Positions 1-6,970 of a stretch of 14,857 nucleotides of DNA are shown here, piece by piece. The DNA is taken from positions 1 to 14,857 of the forward strand of contig CALBKR010000180.1 of assembly GCA_937896105.1 (NCBI GenBank), given 5' to 3'. Source of the DNA: an uncultured Bacteroidales bacterium. GTDB lineage: Bacteria; Bacteroidota; Bacteroidia; Bacteroidales; Bacteroidaceae. Under the pieces are notes generated by a model. It had not been told where the DNA came from. It worked only from the letters and a program-made list of their open reading frames with translations, and did no database searches. Position 1 is the stretch's first letter. Every line of letters starts with the position of its first letter. Made by a program: the position numbers and the translations under genes.

Positions 1-1393
1 CGACAGTTCATTTGCTGATGTGATGGAGAAGAATCCCGAAAAGGTTCGTGAATGGTTTGAAAAGGCAAGCGGTGTAAAAACGATGTCGGACAGTCTTTAC
101 AATTATGCCGACAGGCTCAAAGTAAACATTGCTAGAGAGGCCGATGGCGAGAACGCAGACTACCGTAATCTCGAAAACCGCGAAGACCTTGAAGCATCGA
201 CATATGTAATGCTTTCGGGCAGCAAAGAGGGCAATAAACTCTATGAGTTCATCAACGAATACCGCAATTATATGGTTGGAATGGTAGAAGACCCCACACA
301 GAAGGAGATGATTTCAAACAGTTTGAGCACAGATGTGCCAAGCAACTCTCTTAACAAAAACTGGGAAGAGTACCATTTCGAGAGTATGCCTGCCATTGCA
401 GCCATAACGCTGCTTACAAAGATACAGAATGATGTGCGGTATGTAGAGGGCGAGGTGCTTCATATGCTTGCCAAGAACATAGACTTGGGCGATGTACGCG
501 TGAACCAGATAAAGGCGCTTGTAATACCAACATCAAAGAACATTGTAAGAGGCGGTGATTTCTCGGCACAGATTATCCTTGCGGCTGTCGACTCGACACA
601 GCGCCCGCAGATTTATATAGACGACACTTTGCTCGAATCACCGAACGGTGAATATGCACTGCGATGCGACAAGACCGGAGACTACACACTCAACGGATAT
701 ATGCTCGTGAATGACGGTGCCGGCGCACAGACAAGATACGACTTTACACAAGCCTATACTGTTGTCGATCCCACCGCAACAGTAAGCGCGTCACTTATGA
801 ATGTGCTCTATGCCGGTTTCTCCAACCCAGTGAGCATATCCGTACCGGGGGTGCCGGCCAATAGAATCAGAGCATCTATTGCCAAGGGGTCAGGAAGCAT
901 AAATAGTGATGGCAAGGGCGGTTACGTAGTTACCCCTACAAAGATTGGCGAGGAGCTGATGATTGGCGTTACCGCACTTAACGAGGAGGGTCGCAGCCAG
1001 AGTATGGGACAGTATGCGTTCCGAGTGCGCCAGCTACCCGACCCTACACCATTTATCGAGTATAAGGACAAGGACGGTAACACACAGCGCTATCGTGGCG
1101 GAACAAAGTTCAGCAAGCAGGCTCTGATGAGTACAAACGGCATTGTGGCAGCCATTGACGACGGTTTGCTGAATATTGGCTTCCAAGTGCTGTCGTTCGA
1201 GACCGTATTCTATGACAATATGGGTAATGCGATACCGCTCACATCGCAGGGCACATCATTTACCCAACAGCAGAAGGATATGTTCCGCAACCTTGGACGC
1301 GGCAAACGCTTCTACATCTCGCACGTAAGGGCTGTCGGCCCCGATAATGTAGAACGTCTGTTGCCGACATCACTCGAGGTTATAATTGACTAA
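1..1393 (+). CDS. gldM: GldM/PorM, type IX secretion system inner-membrane/periplasmic shaft protein (5'-truncated)
   Basis: The reading frame is open from base 2 to the stop at 1391-1393, giving 463 residues; the N terminus lies outside the window. GldM/PorM proteins are about 515 residues, so roughly 50 residues are missing, which would include the single transmembrane helix that sits in the GldL motor complex. What remains is the periplasmic part: a helical domain including the family-typical stretch SMPAIAAITLLTKIQNDVR, then three beta-rich domains ending in ...LPTSLEVIID. In the known system GldL-GldM form a proton-driven motor, and the periplasmic shaft of GldM contacts the GldK-GldN ring to energise secretion through the outer membrane. 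gldN follows after 26 bases, matching the conserved gldKLMN order, so gldK and gldL are expected to the left. The first in-window GTG/ATG codons (20-25) are internal and not real starts. Confidence 0.95.
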   Translation, partial: DSSFADVMEKNPEKVREWFEKASGVKTMSDSLYNYADRLKVNIAREADGENADYRNLENREDLEASTYVMLSGSKEGNKLYEFINEYRNYMVGMVEDPTQKEMISNSLSTDVPSNSLNKNWEEYHFESMPAIAAITLLTKIQNDVRYVEGEVLHMLAKNIDLGDVRVNQIKALVIPTSKNIVRGGDFSAQIILAAVDSTQRPQIYIDDTLLESPNGEYALRCDKTGDYTLNGYMLVNDGAGAQTRYDFTQAYTVVDPTATVSASLMNVLYAGFSNPVSISVPGVPANRIRASIAKGSGSINSDGKGGYVVTPTKIGEELMIGVTALNEEGRSQSMGQYAFRVRQLPDPTPFIEYKDKDGNTQRYRGGTKFSKQALMSTNGIVAAIDDGLLNIGFQVLSFETVFYDNMGNAIPLTSQGTSFTQQQKDMFRNLGRGKRFYISHVRAVGPDNVERLLPTSLEVIID

Positions 1394-1419
1394 AAAAACA
1401 AATAAACAATATCAATAGT

Positions 1420-2508
1420 ATGCGTTACATAAGCAGAATATTAGTTATTGCAGCATTCGCATTGGTTGCACAGACCGCCAACTCACAGCCCCCTGCACGC
1501 AAAGGGGATAATGCAAAGAGAGGAAACAAAGCCGAGACGGCTGCCGTTGTTGAACTCACCGACAGGGCAAGGAGCCAGTATCCCACAACGCAGACACCAC
1601 AGGAGGTGGACTGGAAACGTGAGATATACCGCTCGCTCGACCTCGAAAAGGAGCAGAACGCATCACTCTACTACCCCGTAGAGCAGACAGGCAACAATTG
1701 CAACCTGTTCACATTCCTGTTCAACAATATCCTCAAAGGCAATATCACTGCCTACAAATACAACCTCGACGGCATTGAGCAATTCACAGAGGAGAACATC
1801 GTAGAGCCGCTTGACCTGCTTGAGAACTATCGTATATATTACGAGGAGAAGGATGGTGAACTGGTTGTGGGCAAGAGCGACATTCCAAGTGCCGAGGTTC
1901 TCAGCTACTACATAAAGGAGAGCCACTACTATGACCAACGCACCGGAACATACGGCACACAGGTAACTGCAATATGCCCTGTGCTGCACCGCTCGGGCGA
2001 TTTCGGCTCGGAAGTCACCAAGTACCCGATGTTCTGGCTGAAGTATGACGATATATCTCCGTTGCTAGCACAGCAACCTATGATGACAAGCAGCCTCAAC
2101 AATGTGATGTCAATGACAATGGATGACTTTTTCAGAAAATGCTGTTACGACGGTGAGATATACAAGACCGTAAATATGCGGAACCTTGCCATCTCGCAAT
2201 ACTGCAAGGATTCTGCAGCAGTGAAGCAGGAACAGCAGAAAATTGAGCAACAGCTACAAGACTTCCACACCAACCTGTGGAACACCCGAACCGTTGCCGA
2301 GATGCGCCTGGATTCCATAAATGCAGCAAATGCCGCAGCCAACGACTCCATCAGCAATGACAACGAAAAGGTTGTGAAGAAGGAGCGTACAAAGCGCAGC
2401 GTTGCAAAGAAGACAAAGAAGGAAAGCACTGCAAAGAAAGAGAAGAATAGCAAAAGCAATACAACGGGCGGCACCAGCCGTGTCTCGGTACGCCGAGAGC
2501 GCCGATAA
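1420..2508 (+). CDS. gldN: GldN/PorN, type IX secretion system periplasmic ring component
   Basis: This 362-residue protein begins with a Sec signal peptide (MRYISRILVIAAFALVAQ, cleavage probably near ANS-Q at residue 22-23). The core carries the GldN signature: DWKREIYRSLDLEKEQNASLYYP, then NLFTFLFNNILKGNITAYKYNLDG and YPMFWLKYDDISPLL. GldN binds the lipoprotein GldK to form the large periplasmic ring under the outer membrane that GldM contacts. The ATG at 1420 is 26 bases after the gldM stop with no promoter or terminator between, so the two are co-transcribed; there is no clear Shine-Dalgarno sequence, as is usual in this phylum. Odd feature: residues 320-362 form a low-complexity tail with 11 Lys and 7 Arg in 43 residues, preceded by an Ala/Asn-rich linker; the GldN domain itself ends well before it. 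The family assignment is firm; the role of the tail is unknown. Confidence 0.94.
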   Translation: MRYISRILVIAAFALVAQTANSQPPARKGDNAKRGNKAETAAVVELTDRARSQYPTTQTPQEVDWKREIYRSLDLEKEQNASLYYPVEQTGNNCNLFTFLFNNILKGNITAYKYNLDGIEQFTEENIVEPLDLLENYRIYYEEKDGELVVGKSDIPSAEVLSYYIKESHYYDQRTGTYGTQVTAICPVLHRSGDFGSEVTKYPMFWLKYDDISPLLAQQPMMTSSLNNVMSMTMDDFFRKCCYDGEIYKTVNMRNLAISQYCKDSAAVKQEQQKIEQQLQDFHTNLWNTRTVAEMRLDSINAANAAANDSISNDNEKVVKKERTKRSVAKKTKKESTAKKEKNSKSNTTGGTSRVSVRRERR

Positions 2509-2575
2509 ACATTTTCGGATAAAATATTGTTTATTTACTTATTTTATCGTTCTTTTGCGGTACGGATAGGTATAT

Positions 2576-2619
2576 ACACAGCATTGACGGAACCTGTTCG
2601 GGGTACTGCAATGCTGTGT
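2576..2619 (+). other. Inverted repeat (11-bp perfect stem, 22-base loop) between gldN and the barrel gene
   Basis: The arm acacagcattg (2576-2586) is exactly complementary to caatgctgtgt (2609-2619). It lies 68 bases after the gldN stop and ends 24 bases before the next ATG. There is no long T run after it, only an AT-rich stretch (ttatttacataaaatattt), so it is not a textbook terminator. It could end gldN transcription, form a leader structure in front of the barrel gene, or be a protein-binding site. What is seen is only the symmetry; the function is undetermined. Confidence 0.55.
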
Positions 2620-2643
2620 TATTTACATAAAATATTTAAGAGT

Positions 2644-3270
2644 ATGAAGAGACTATTTGGATTTTTTGCAGCACTTTGCCTCTTTGTGGCAACACCGGCT
2701 GCTGCGCAATTTAATTTTGGAATAAAAGCCGGAGTAAATCTCTCTCAAAAGCCGACTACCGACATCGAGGCTTTCAAGAACAACCTGAAAGGAAGCACCG
2801 GATGGTATGTAGGACCTACAGCAAAATACATTTTCCCCATTGTAGGTCTTGGCGTTGAAGCCAATGTGCTATATTCGCAGACAAATGTGGAAATAGAGGG
2901 ACAGACTGTTATGAGCCAGAGTATCGATGTTCCTTTGTACCTGCGCTATGAGCTTACATTGCCTGTCGTAAACAAGTTTGTCGAACCGTTCATTGCAATA
3001 GGCCCCCAGTTCACCTGGAATATCGGCAGCGAAGCCATTACACTCGATAACATCGGTGAACACACACAAAGGAGCTACAAGGTAAAGGACAGCAACGTAA
3101 GCCTGAACCTCGGTCTTGGCGTCATACTTTTTGACCATCTGCAGATACACGGCAACTATAACCTCGCCCTGGGCAGGACAGCTGAATTCACTACAATAAA
3201 ATCGGGAATTGAAGAGGCTTTTGAGTCAAAGACAAATATTTGGCAAATATCTATCGCATATATATTCTGA
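2644..3270 (+). CDS. Small outer-membrane beta-barrel protein, PorT-like fold
   Basis: The protein has 208 residues and starts with a good Sec signal peptide, MKRLFGFFAALCLFVATPAAA, with cleavage expected before QFNFGIKAG. The mature part shows alternating polar/hydrophobic strands with short turns (FNFGIKAGVNLS, YVGPTAKYIFP, LGVEANVLYSQT, IDVPLYLRYEL, VEPFIAIGPQF, VSLNLGLGVILF, LQIHGNYNLAL) and ends in IWQISIAYIF, a final aromatic strand as in BamA-assembled barrels. This matches the Bacteroidota outer-membrane beta-barrel families related to PorT. I chose the ATG at 2644 because it begins the signal peptide; the frame is open from a TTG at 2527, but that would add 39 unlikely residues. It may belong functionally to the adjacent secretion genes, but nothing in the sequence proves this, and no specific ligand can be named. 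It lies 29 bases before the channel gene. Confidence 0.8.
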   Translation: MKRLFGFFAALCLFVATPAAAQFNFGIKAGVNLSQKPTTDIEAFKNNLKGSTGWYVGPTAKYIFPIVGLGVEANVLYSQTNVEIEGQTVMSQSIDVPLYLRYELTLPVVNKFVEPFIAIGPQFTWNIGSEAITLDNIGEHTQRSYKVKDSNVSLNLGLGVILFDHLQIHGNYNLALGRTAEFTTIKSGIEEAFESKTNIWQISIAYIF

Positions 3271-3299
3271 TTTAAAGAATATCCGAACCAAATGACAAG

Positions 3300-4481
3300 A
3301 TGGAAGAGAGCTACACACCGCTATTGAACAGAATTGGTGTAGAAACCGACAATGTAAACGCACTGCATTGGATTGGAGTCATCGCGTGTATCGTACTGCT
3401 ATTCTACATCAGCAGTTTCATTTGCCATAGGATTGTAATACCTATTTGCAACAGGCTTACACGGAAGACACGCGTGAAATGGGATGACCTCATTCTTAAC
3501 GAGAAAACACTCAAATATGCCTGCAACCTGATAATTGTCGTTATCCTGGTCGCACTGTTTCCGATGCTTATGAGCGAGGAATCAATGCTATACAGTGTTG
3601 CGTCCAAAATTTCTACGGTATACATCACATTAATAGTGGTAAGGCTATGCTGCAATGTGCTCACATCCCTGTACAGGATATCCAACCAGGCCAAAGGAAC
3701 AAAGAACCACACACTGCAAGGTGTTTTCCAGATGCTGAAGATTGTTGTCATATGCATTGGAATCATTATCGTTACAAGCATCGTCATAGACAAGGATCCA
3801 TCTAACCTGCTGGCCGGACTCGGAGCATCGGCCGCTGTACTGATGCTGGTTTTCAAGGACAGCATTATGGGACTTGTGGCAGGCGTACAGCTGTCGGCAA
3901 ACGATATGCTGCGCCCAGGCGATTGGATAACGGTGGAAAAATATGGCGCCGACGGTGATGTCCTTGAGGTATCGCTCACAACCGTAAAGGTTCAGAACTG
4001 GGACAAGACCATCACAACCATACCGCCCTATGCACTGGTGAGCGAATCGTTCCAGAACTGGAGAGGAATGTTCAACAGCGGCGGACGCCGTATCAAGCGC
4101 TCCATCTACATCGATATGAACACCATAGCTTTCTGCGACGGGAAGCAACTGGAGGAACTTGCAGCCAAAGGGCTTTTCACAAGTAACAATACCGGTAACA
4201 GAGCTGTCAACCTCACAGTGTTCAGGGAGTGGCTTGAGATGTGGCTGAAGAACCATCCCCAGGTAAACAAGAATATGACAACAATGGTACGCCAGTTGCA
4301 GCCAACTCCGCAAGGCCTGCCATTGGAGCTCTATTTCTTCTACAACGGCACAGCCTGGGTCGATTACGAACACCTGCAGTCAGAGGTCTTTGAGTATATA
4401 CTCGCCACACTGCCCGAATTCGGGCTAAAGGTCTTCCAGAGCCCAGCCGGAAACGACATAAAGGAGTTACCGCTGCAATAA
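3300..4481 (+). CDS. MscS-family mechanosensitive channel, YbdG-like
   Basis: This 393-residue inner-membrane protein has about five hydrophobic segments (roughly residues 24-47, 73-92, 103-125, 144-165 and 172-200). The last is the Gly/Ala-rich pore helix, GLGASAAVLMLVFKD (residues 173-187), followed by GLVAGVQLSANDMLRPGDWI and the beta domain with LTTVKVQNWDKTITTIPPYALVSESFQNW. These stretches and the late segments NHPQVNKNMTTMVRQL and FQSPAGNDI closely resemble E. coli YbdG, an MscS homologue of very small conductance linked to mild osmotic stress. The role expected is release of solutes or sensing on hypo-osmotic shock. The start at 3300 gives a short N-terminal segment before the first helix as in YbdG. 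It follows the barrel gene by 29 bases, so the two may share a transcript. The family is certain; the physiological role is inferred from YbdG. Confidence 0.9.
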   Translation: MEESYTPLLNRIGVETDNVNALHWIGVIACIVLLFYISSFICHRIVIPICNRLTRKTRVKWDDLILNEKTLKYACNLIIVVILVALFPMLMSEESMLYSVASKISTVYITLIVVRLCCNVLTSLYRISNQAKGTKNHTLQGVFQMLKIVVICIGIIIVTSIVIDKDPSNLLAGLGASAAVLMLVFKDSIMGLVAGVQLSANDMLRPGDWITVEKYGADGDVLEVSLTTVKVQNWDKTITTIPPYALVSESFQNWRGMFNSGGRRIKRSIYIDMNTIAFCDGKQLEELAAKGLFTSNNTGNRAVNLTVFREWLEMWLKNHPQVNKNMTTMVRQLQPTPQGLPLELYFFYNGTAWVDYEHLQSEVFEYILATLPEFGLKVFQSPAGNDIKELPLQ

Positions 4482-4503
4482 TCTTTGCGAACATCGGATA
4501 TCG

Positions 4504-4535
4504 CTTGCCTTTTTAGTGGCTTTTTAATAACTTCG
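4504..4535 (+). promoter_or_regulatory. Candidate Bacteroidota promoter for priA
   Basis: CTTG at 4504-4507 resembles the -33 box TTTG. TAACTTCG at 4528-4535 matches the -7 consensus TAnnTTTG at all but one fixed position, and the spacer is 20 bases, within the normal range. The predicted transcription start would fall only a few bases before the priA ATG at 4544, giving an almost leaderless message. The same nine bases TAACTTCGC recur ahead of purH, which supports it mildly. Confidence 0.4.
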
Positions 4536-4543
4536 CAGACAAT

Positions 4544-6790
4544 ATGAGCAAGTTTGTCGATGTAATACTGCCACTGCCTTTGCCCGGTACATTCACATAC
4601 AGTGTACCCGACGATTTACAGGGGAACATACTCCCCGGATGCCGTGTGACAGTTCCGCTCGGGAACAGGAAGAGCTACACGGCACTCGTTGCAGCCATAC
4701 ACGACAAAGAGCCGCAGGAATACACTGTACGCCCACTGAAAGAGGTGCTCGACGAAACACCTATCGTTCTTGACAGCCAGATAAAACTGTGGGAGTGGAT
4801 ATCAAAGTATTATCTCTGCTCAATGGGCGACATCTACAAAGCCGCGATTCCGCAGGGACTCAAGGGGGAGTTCAAGCCACGCACAGAACAGCGTGTGCGA
4901 CTAACAGCGGCATACCGCAGCGAAAAGTGGATAAACCTGCTGATGCAGTCGCTTGGAAGAGCACCACGACAAAAGAGATTGCTTACCACTTATCTGCAAC
5001 ACGCCGAACCGTTCAGCGACTCACCGAAGGAGATATCCAAACACCGCCTCATTGAACTTGCCGATGTGCAGCCGCCGATATACAAGCAACTGCAGGACAA
5101 AGGTGTTTTTGAGAGCTACGAGGTGGAGATAGGACGCCTTGCAAACAACGACGCGCCCTGCTCGCCACAGAACACCCTCAACCCGGCACAACAGAAAGCA
5201 TTCGATGAGATAGAGGAGGCTTTCAGCAGAAAAAACGTGACACTGTTGCACGGAGTAACATCGGCCGGAAAGACCGAGATATACATCCACCTCATCACCA
5301 AGGCTATCGAGCGTGGCGAGCAAGTTCTCTATCTACTGCCGGAAATTGCCCTGACAAAGCAGATAATAGAACGATTACGCCGCGTATTCGGCAACCGCAT
5401 CGGGCTCTACCACTCGAAATTCTCAGACGCCGAAAGGGTCGAGATTTGGAAAAAACAGTTAAGCGACACGCCGTACGACATTATCCTTGGCGTGCGTTCG
5501 TCACTGTTCCTTCCTTTCCAACGGCTTGGACTGGTTATTGTAGATGAGGAACACGAGAACAGCTATAAACAACAGGAGCCTGCACCACGCTACAATGCAC
5601 GCAACGCGGCCATCGTTTTGGCATCGTTTTTCGGCGCAAGGACACTGCTCGGGACAGCCACGCCATCCATTGAAAGCTATTACAATGCAACCACCGGGAA
5701 ATATGCCCTTGTGAGCCTTGCCACGCGCCACCGCTCGGTGCAGTTGCCGCAGATAGAGGTCATCGATATGCAGGAGTTCCAGCGCAAGAAGCTGACTGTA
5801 GGCCCATTCTCCGACCCTCTTGTCGAGGCAATGAGCCAGGCGTTGAAGGAGAAGAAGCAGATAATACTGTTCCAGAACCGCCGTGGCTACTCGCCGCAGA
5901 TAGAGTGCCGCACCTGCGGATGGGTTCCGCATTGCAAGCATTGCGATGTAAGCCTCACCCTGCACAAGAATGCAAACAAACTGGTGTGTCACTACTGCGG
6001 TTACACGATACCAGCACCCGTGCACTGCCCCAACTGCGAAGGGCGCAGCTTCACAACCCTTGGCTACGGCACCGAAAAGATAGAGGACGACCTGCAGAAC
6101 CTCTTTCCAGAGGCACGCATAAAGCGTATGGACCTTGATACCACACGCACACGCACCGCATACGAGAAGATAATCGGTGATTTCCAGGAGGGCAAGACCG
6201 ATATACTTATCGGGACACAGATGGTATCGAAAGGACTTGATTTCGACAATGTCGCCGTTGTAGGCATTGTAAATGCCGACACCCTGCTCAACTACCCCGA
6301 TTTCAGAGCTACCGAAAGGGCTTTCCAGCTTATGGCACAGGTGGCAGGGCGCGCCGGACGCAAGAGCGGCCAAGGCAAGGTGTTCCTGCAGACCAAGATG
6401 CCCGAAGCCCCGGTCATTCCACAGATAGTTGCCAACGACTACACATCGTTCTACGACCAGCAGCTGCAGGAGCGTATGCTGTTCCATTATCCCCCTTTTT
6501 ATCGGCTCATTTACATATATATGAAGCACCGCGATGTGCGTGTTGTGGAGGAGTTCTCGGAGCTTATAGGCAAACGTATGCGTGAAATATTCGACAACCG
6601 CATACTCGGCCCTGACCTGCCGCCAGTAGCAAAGGTAAAGCAGATGTACATAAGAAAAATCGTGCTCAAAGTGGAGAACGGCCTTTCGCAATACAAGGTA
6701 AATGAGGCGCTGCACAATATCCAGCAGGCATACTGCGAACATCCGCGTTACCGTTCGATGGTAATGTACTACGATATCGACCCCCTGTAA
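4544..6790 (+). CDS. priA: Primosomal replication-restart helicase PriA
   Basis: PriA recognises stalled forks and D-loops, unwinds the lagging strand 3' to 5' and starts reloading of the replicative helicase. The 748-residue product has the family's usual length and order. The N-terminal fork-binding domain starts MSKFVDVILPLPLPGTFTY. The helicase core has Walker A GVTSAGKTE (residues 237-245, Lys243), the DEEH box (334-337), and the late motifs TQMVSKGLDFDNV and QVAGRAGR. Between the lobes lie eight zinc-binding cysteines at 455, 458, 464, 467, 482, 485, 495 and 498, the same spacing as in E. coli PriA. The ATG at 4544 fits the family N terminus. It is 62 bases after the channel gene and probably has its own promoter. 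Walker A reads S-A where E. coli has G-S, a conservative change in a complete-looking active enzyme. Confidence 0.97.
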   Translation: MSKFVDVILPLPLPGTFTYSVPDDLQGNILPGCRVTVPLGNRKSYTALVAAIHDKEPQEYTVRPLKEVLDETPIVLDSQIKLWEWISKYYLCSMGDIYKAAIPQGLKGEFKPRTEQRVRLTAAYRSEKWINLLMQSLGRAPRQKRLLTTYLQHAEPFSDSPKEISKHRLIELADVQPPIYKQLQDKGVFESYEVEIGRLANNDAPCSPQNTLNPAQQKAFDEIEEAFSRKNVTLLHGVTSAGKTEIYIHLITKAIERGEQVLYLLPEIALTKQIIERLRRVFGNRIGLYHSKFSDAERVEIWKKQLSDTPYDIILGVRSSLFLPFQRLGLVIVDEEHENSYKQQEPAPRYNARNAAIVLASFFGARTLLGTATPSIESYYNATTGKYALVSLATRHRSVQLPQIEVIDMQEFQRKKLTVGPFSDPLVEAMSQALKEKKQIILFQNRRGYSPQIECRTCGWVPHCKHCDVSLTLHKNANKLVCHYCGYTIPAPVHCPNCEGRSFTTLGYGTEKIEDDLQNLFPEARIKRMDLDTTRTRTAYEKIIGDFQEGKTDILIGTQMVSKGLDFDNVAVVGIVNADTLLNYPDFRATERAFQLMAQVAGRAGRKSGQGKVFLQTKMPEAPVIPQIVANDYTSFYDQQLQERMLFHYPPFYRLIYIYMKHRDVRVVEEFSELIGKRMREIFDNRILGPDLPPVAKVKQMYIRKIVLKVENGLSQYKVNEALHNIQQAYCEHPRYRSMVMYYDIDPL

Positions 6791-6812
6791 CACGATAGCG
6801 TTCAAGAGCATC

Positions 6813-6839
6813 CGGCATAAATTGCCGATACCGTTTTTT
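6813..6839 (+). terminator. Candidate intrinsic terminator after priA
   Basis: A 5-bp stem (cggca at 6813-6817, tgccg at 6823-6827) with a 5-base loop is followed, after 6 bases, by six T (6834-6839). It starts 23 bases after the priA stop. The stem is short and the T run is slightly displaced, so it is only a plausible weak terminator. Confidence 0.35.
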
Positions 6840-6859
6840 ACAAATAAACCTTAATGCCA

Positions 6860-6875
6860 AGCCGATTTATCGGCT
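6860..6875 (+). other. Short inverted repeat just upstream of the DUF2723 promoter
   Basis: agccga (6860-6865) and tcggct (6870-6875) form a 6-bp perfect stem with the loop ttta, followed by aatatttt. It could be a second terminator hairpin for priA. Because it ends 5 bases before the -33 box of the next promoter, it could equally be an operator. Neither role is demonstrated. Confidence 0.3.
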
Positions 6876-6880
6876 AATAT

Positions 6881-6911
6881 TTTGCCCTGTGCTATTTATT
6901 AGGTAAATTTG
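6881..6911 (+). promoter_or_regulatory. Bacteroidota-type promoter for the DUF2723-deacetylase-queG operon
   Basis: An exact -33 TTTG (6881-6884), a 19-base spacer and an exact -7 box TAAATTTG (6904-6911) match the established Bacteroides promoter consensus (TTTG, 19-21 bases, TAnnTTTG). Transcription is expected to start near 6916-6920. This leaves about 50 bases of leader before the ATG at 6971 but only about 10 before the alternative ATG at 6929, which helps choose the start. It is the best promoter in the window. Confidence 0.75.
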
Positions 6912-6970
6912 CACAATTTTAGGGCATAATGAACTATGCCCCTTTTCGAGGAAAACAAAAAAACAGGATA

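Noticed and set aside
2527..2643. N-terminal extension of the barrel protein from a TTG
   Set aside because: It would place 39 residues before a complete signal peptide and would read through the inverted repeat.
3645..4373. Minus-strand frame of 242 codons opposite the channel gene
   Set aside because: It lies entirely within a gene of clear family identity, with no start signal and no recognisable domain.
5501..6811. Long minus-strand open frame of 436 codons opposite priA
   Set aside because: It is antisense to the conserved zinc and helicase region of priA, encodes a Leu/Val/Cys-rich product without recognisable motifs, and comes from codon bias of the real gene.
6929..6970. Alternative ATG start of the DUF2723 protein
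   Set aside because: It is too close to the predicted transcription start and adds 14 residues before the family-typical N terminus.
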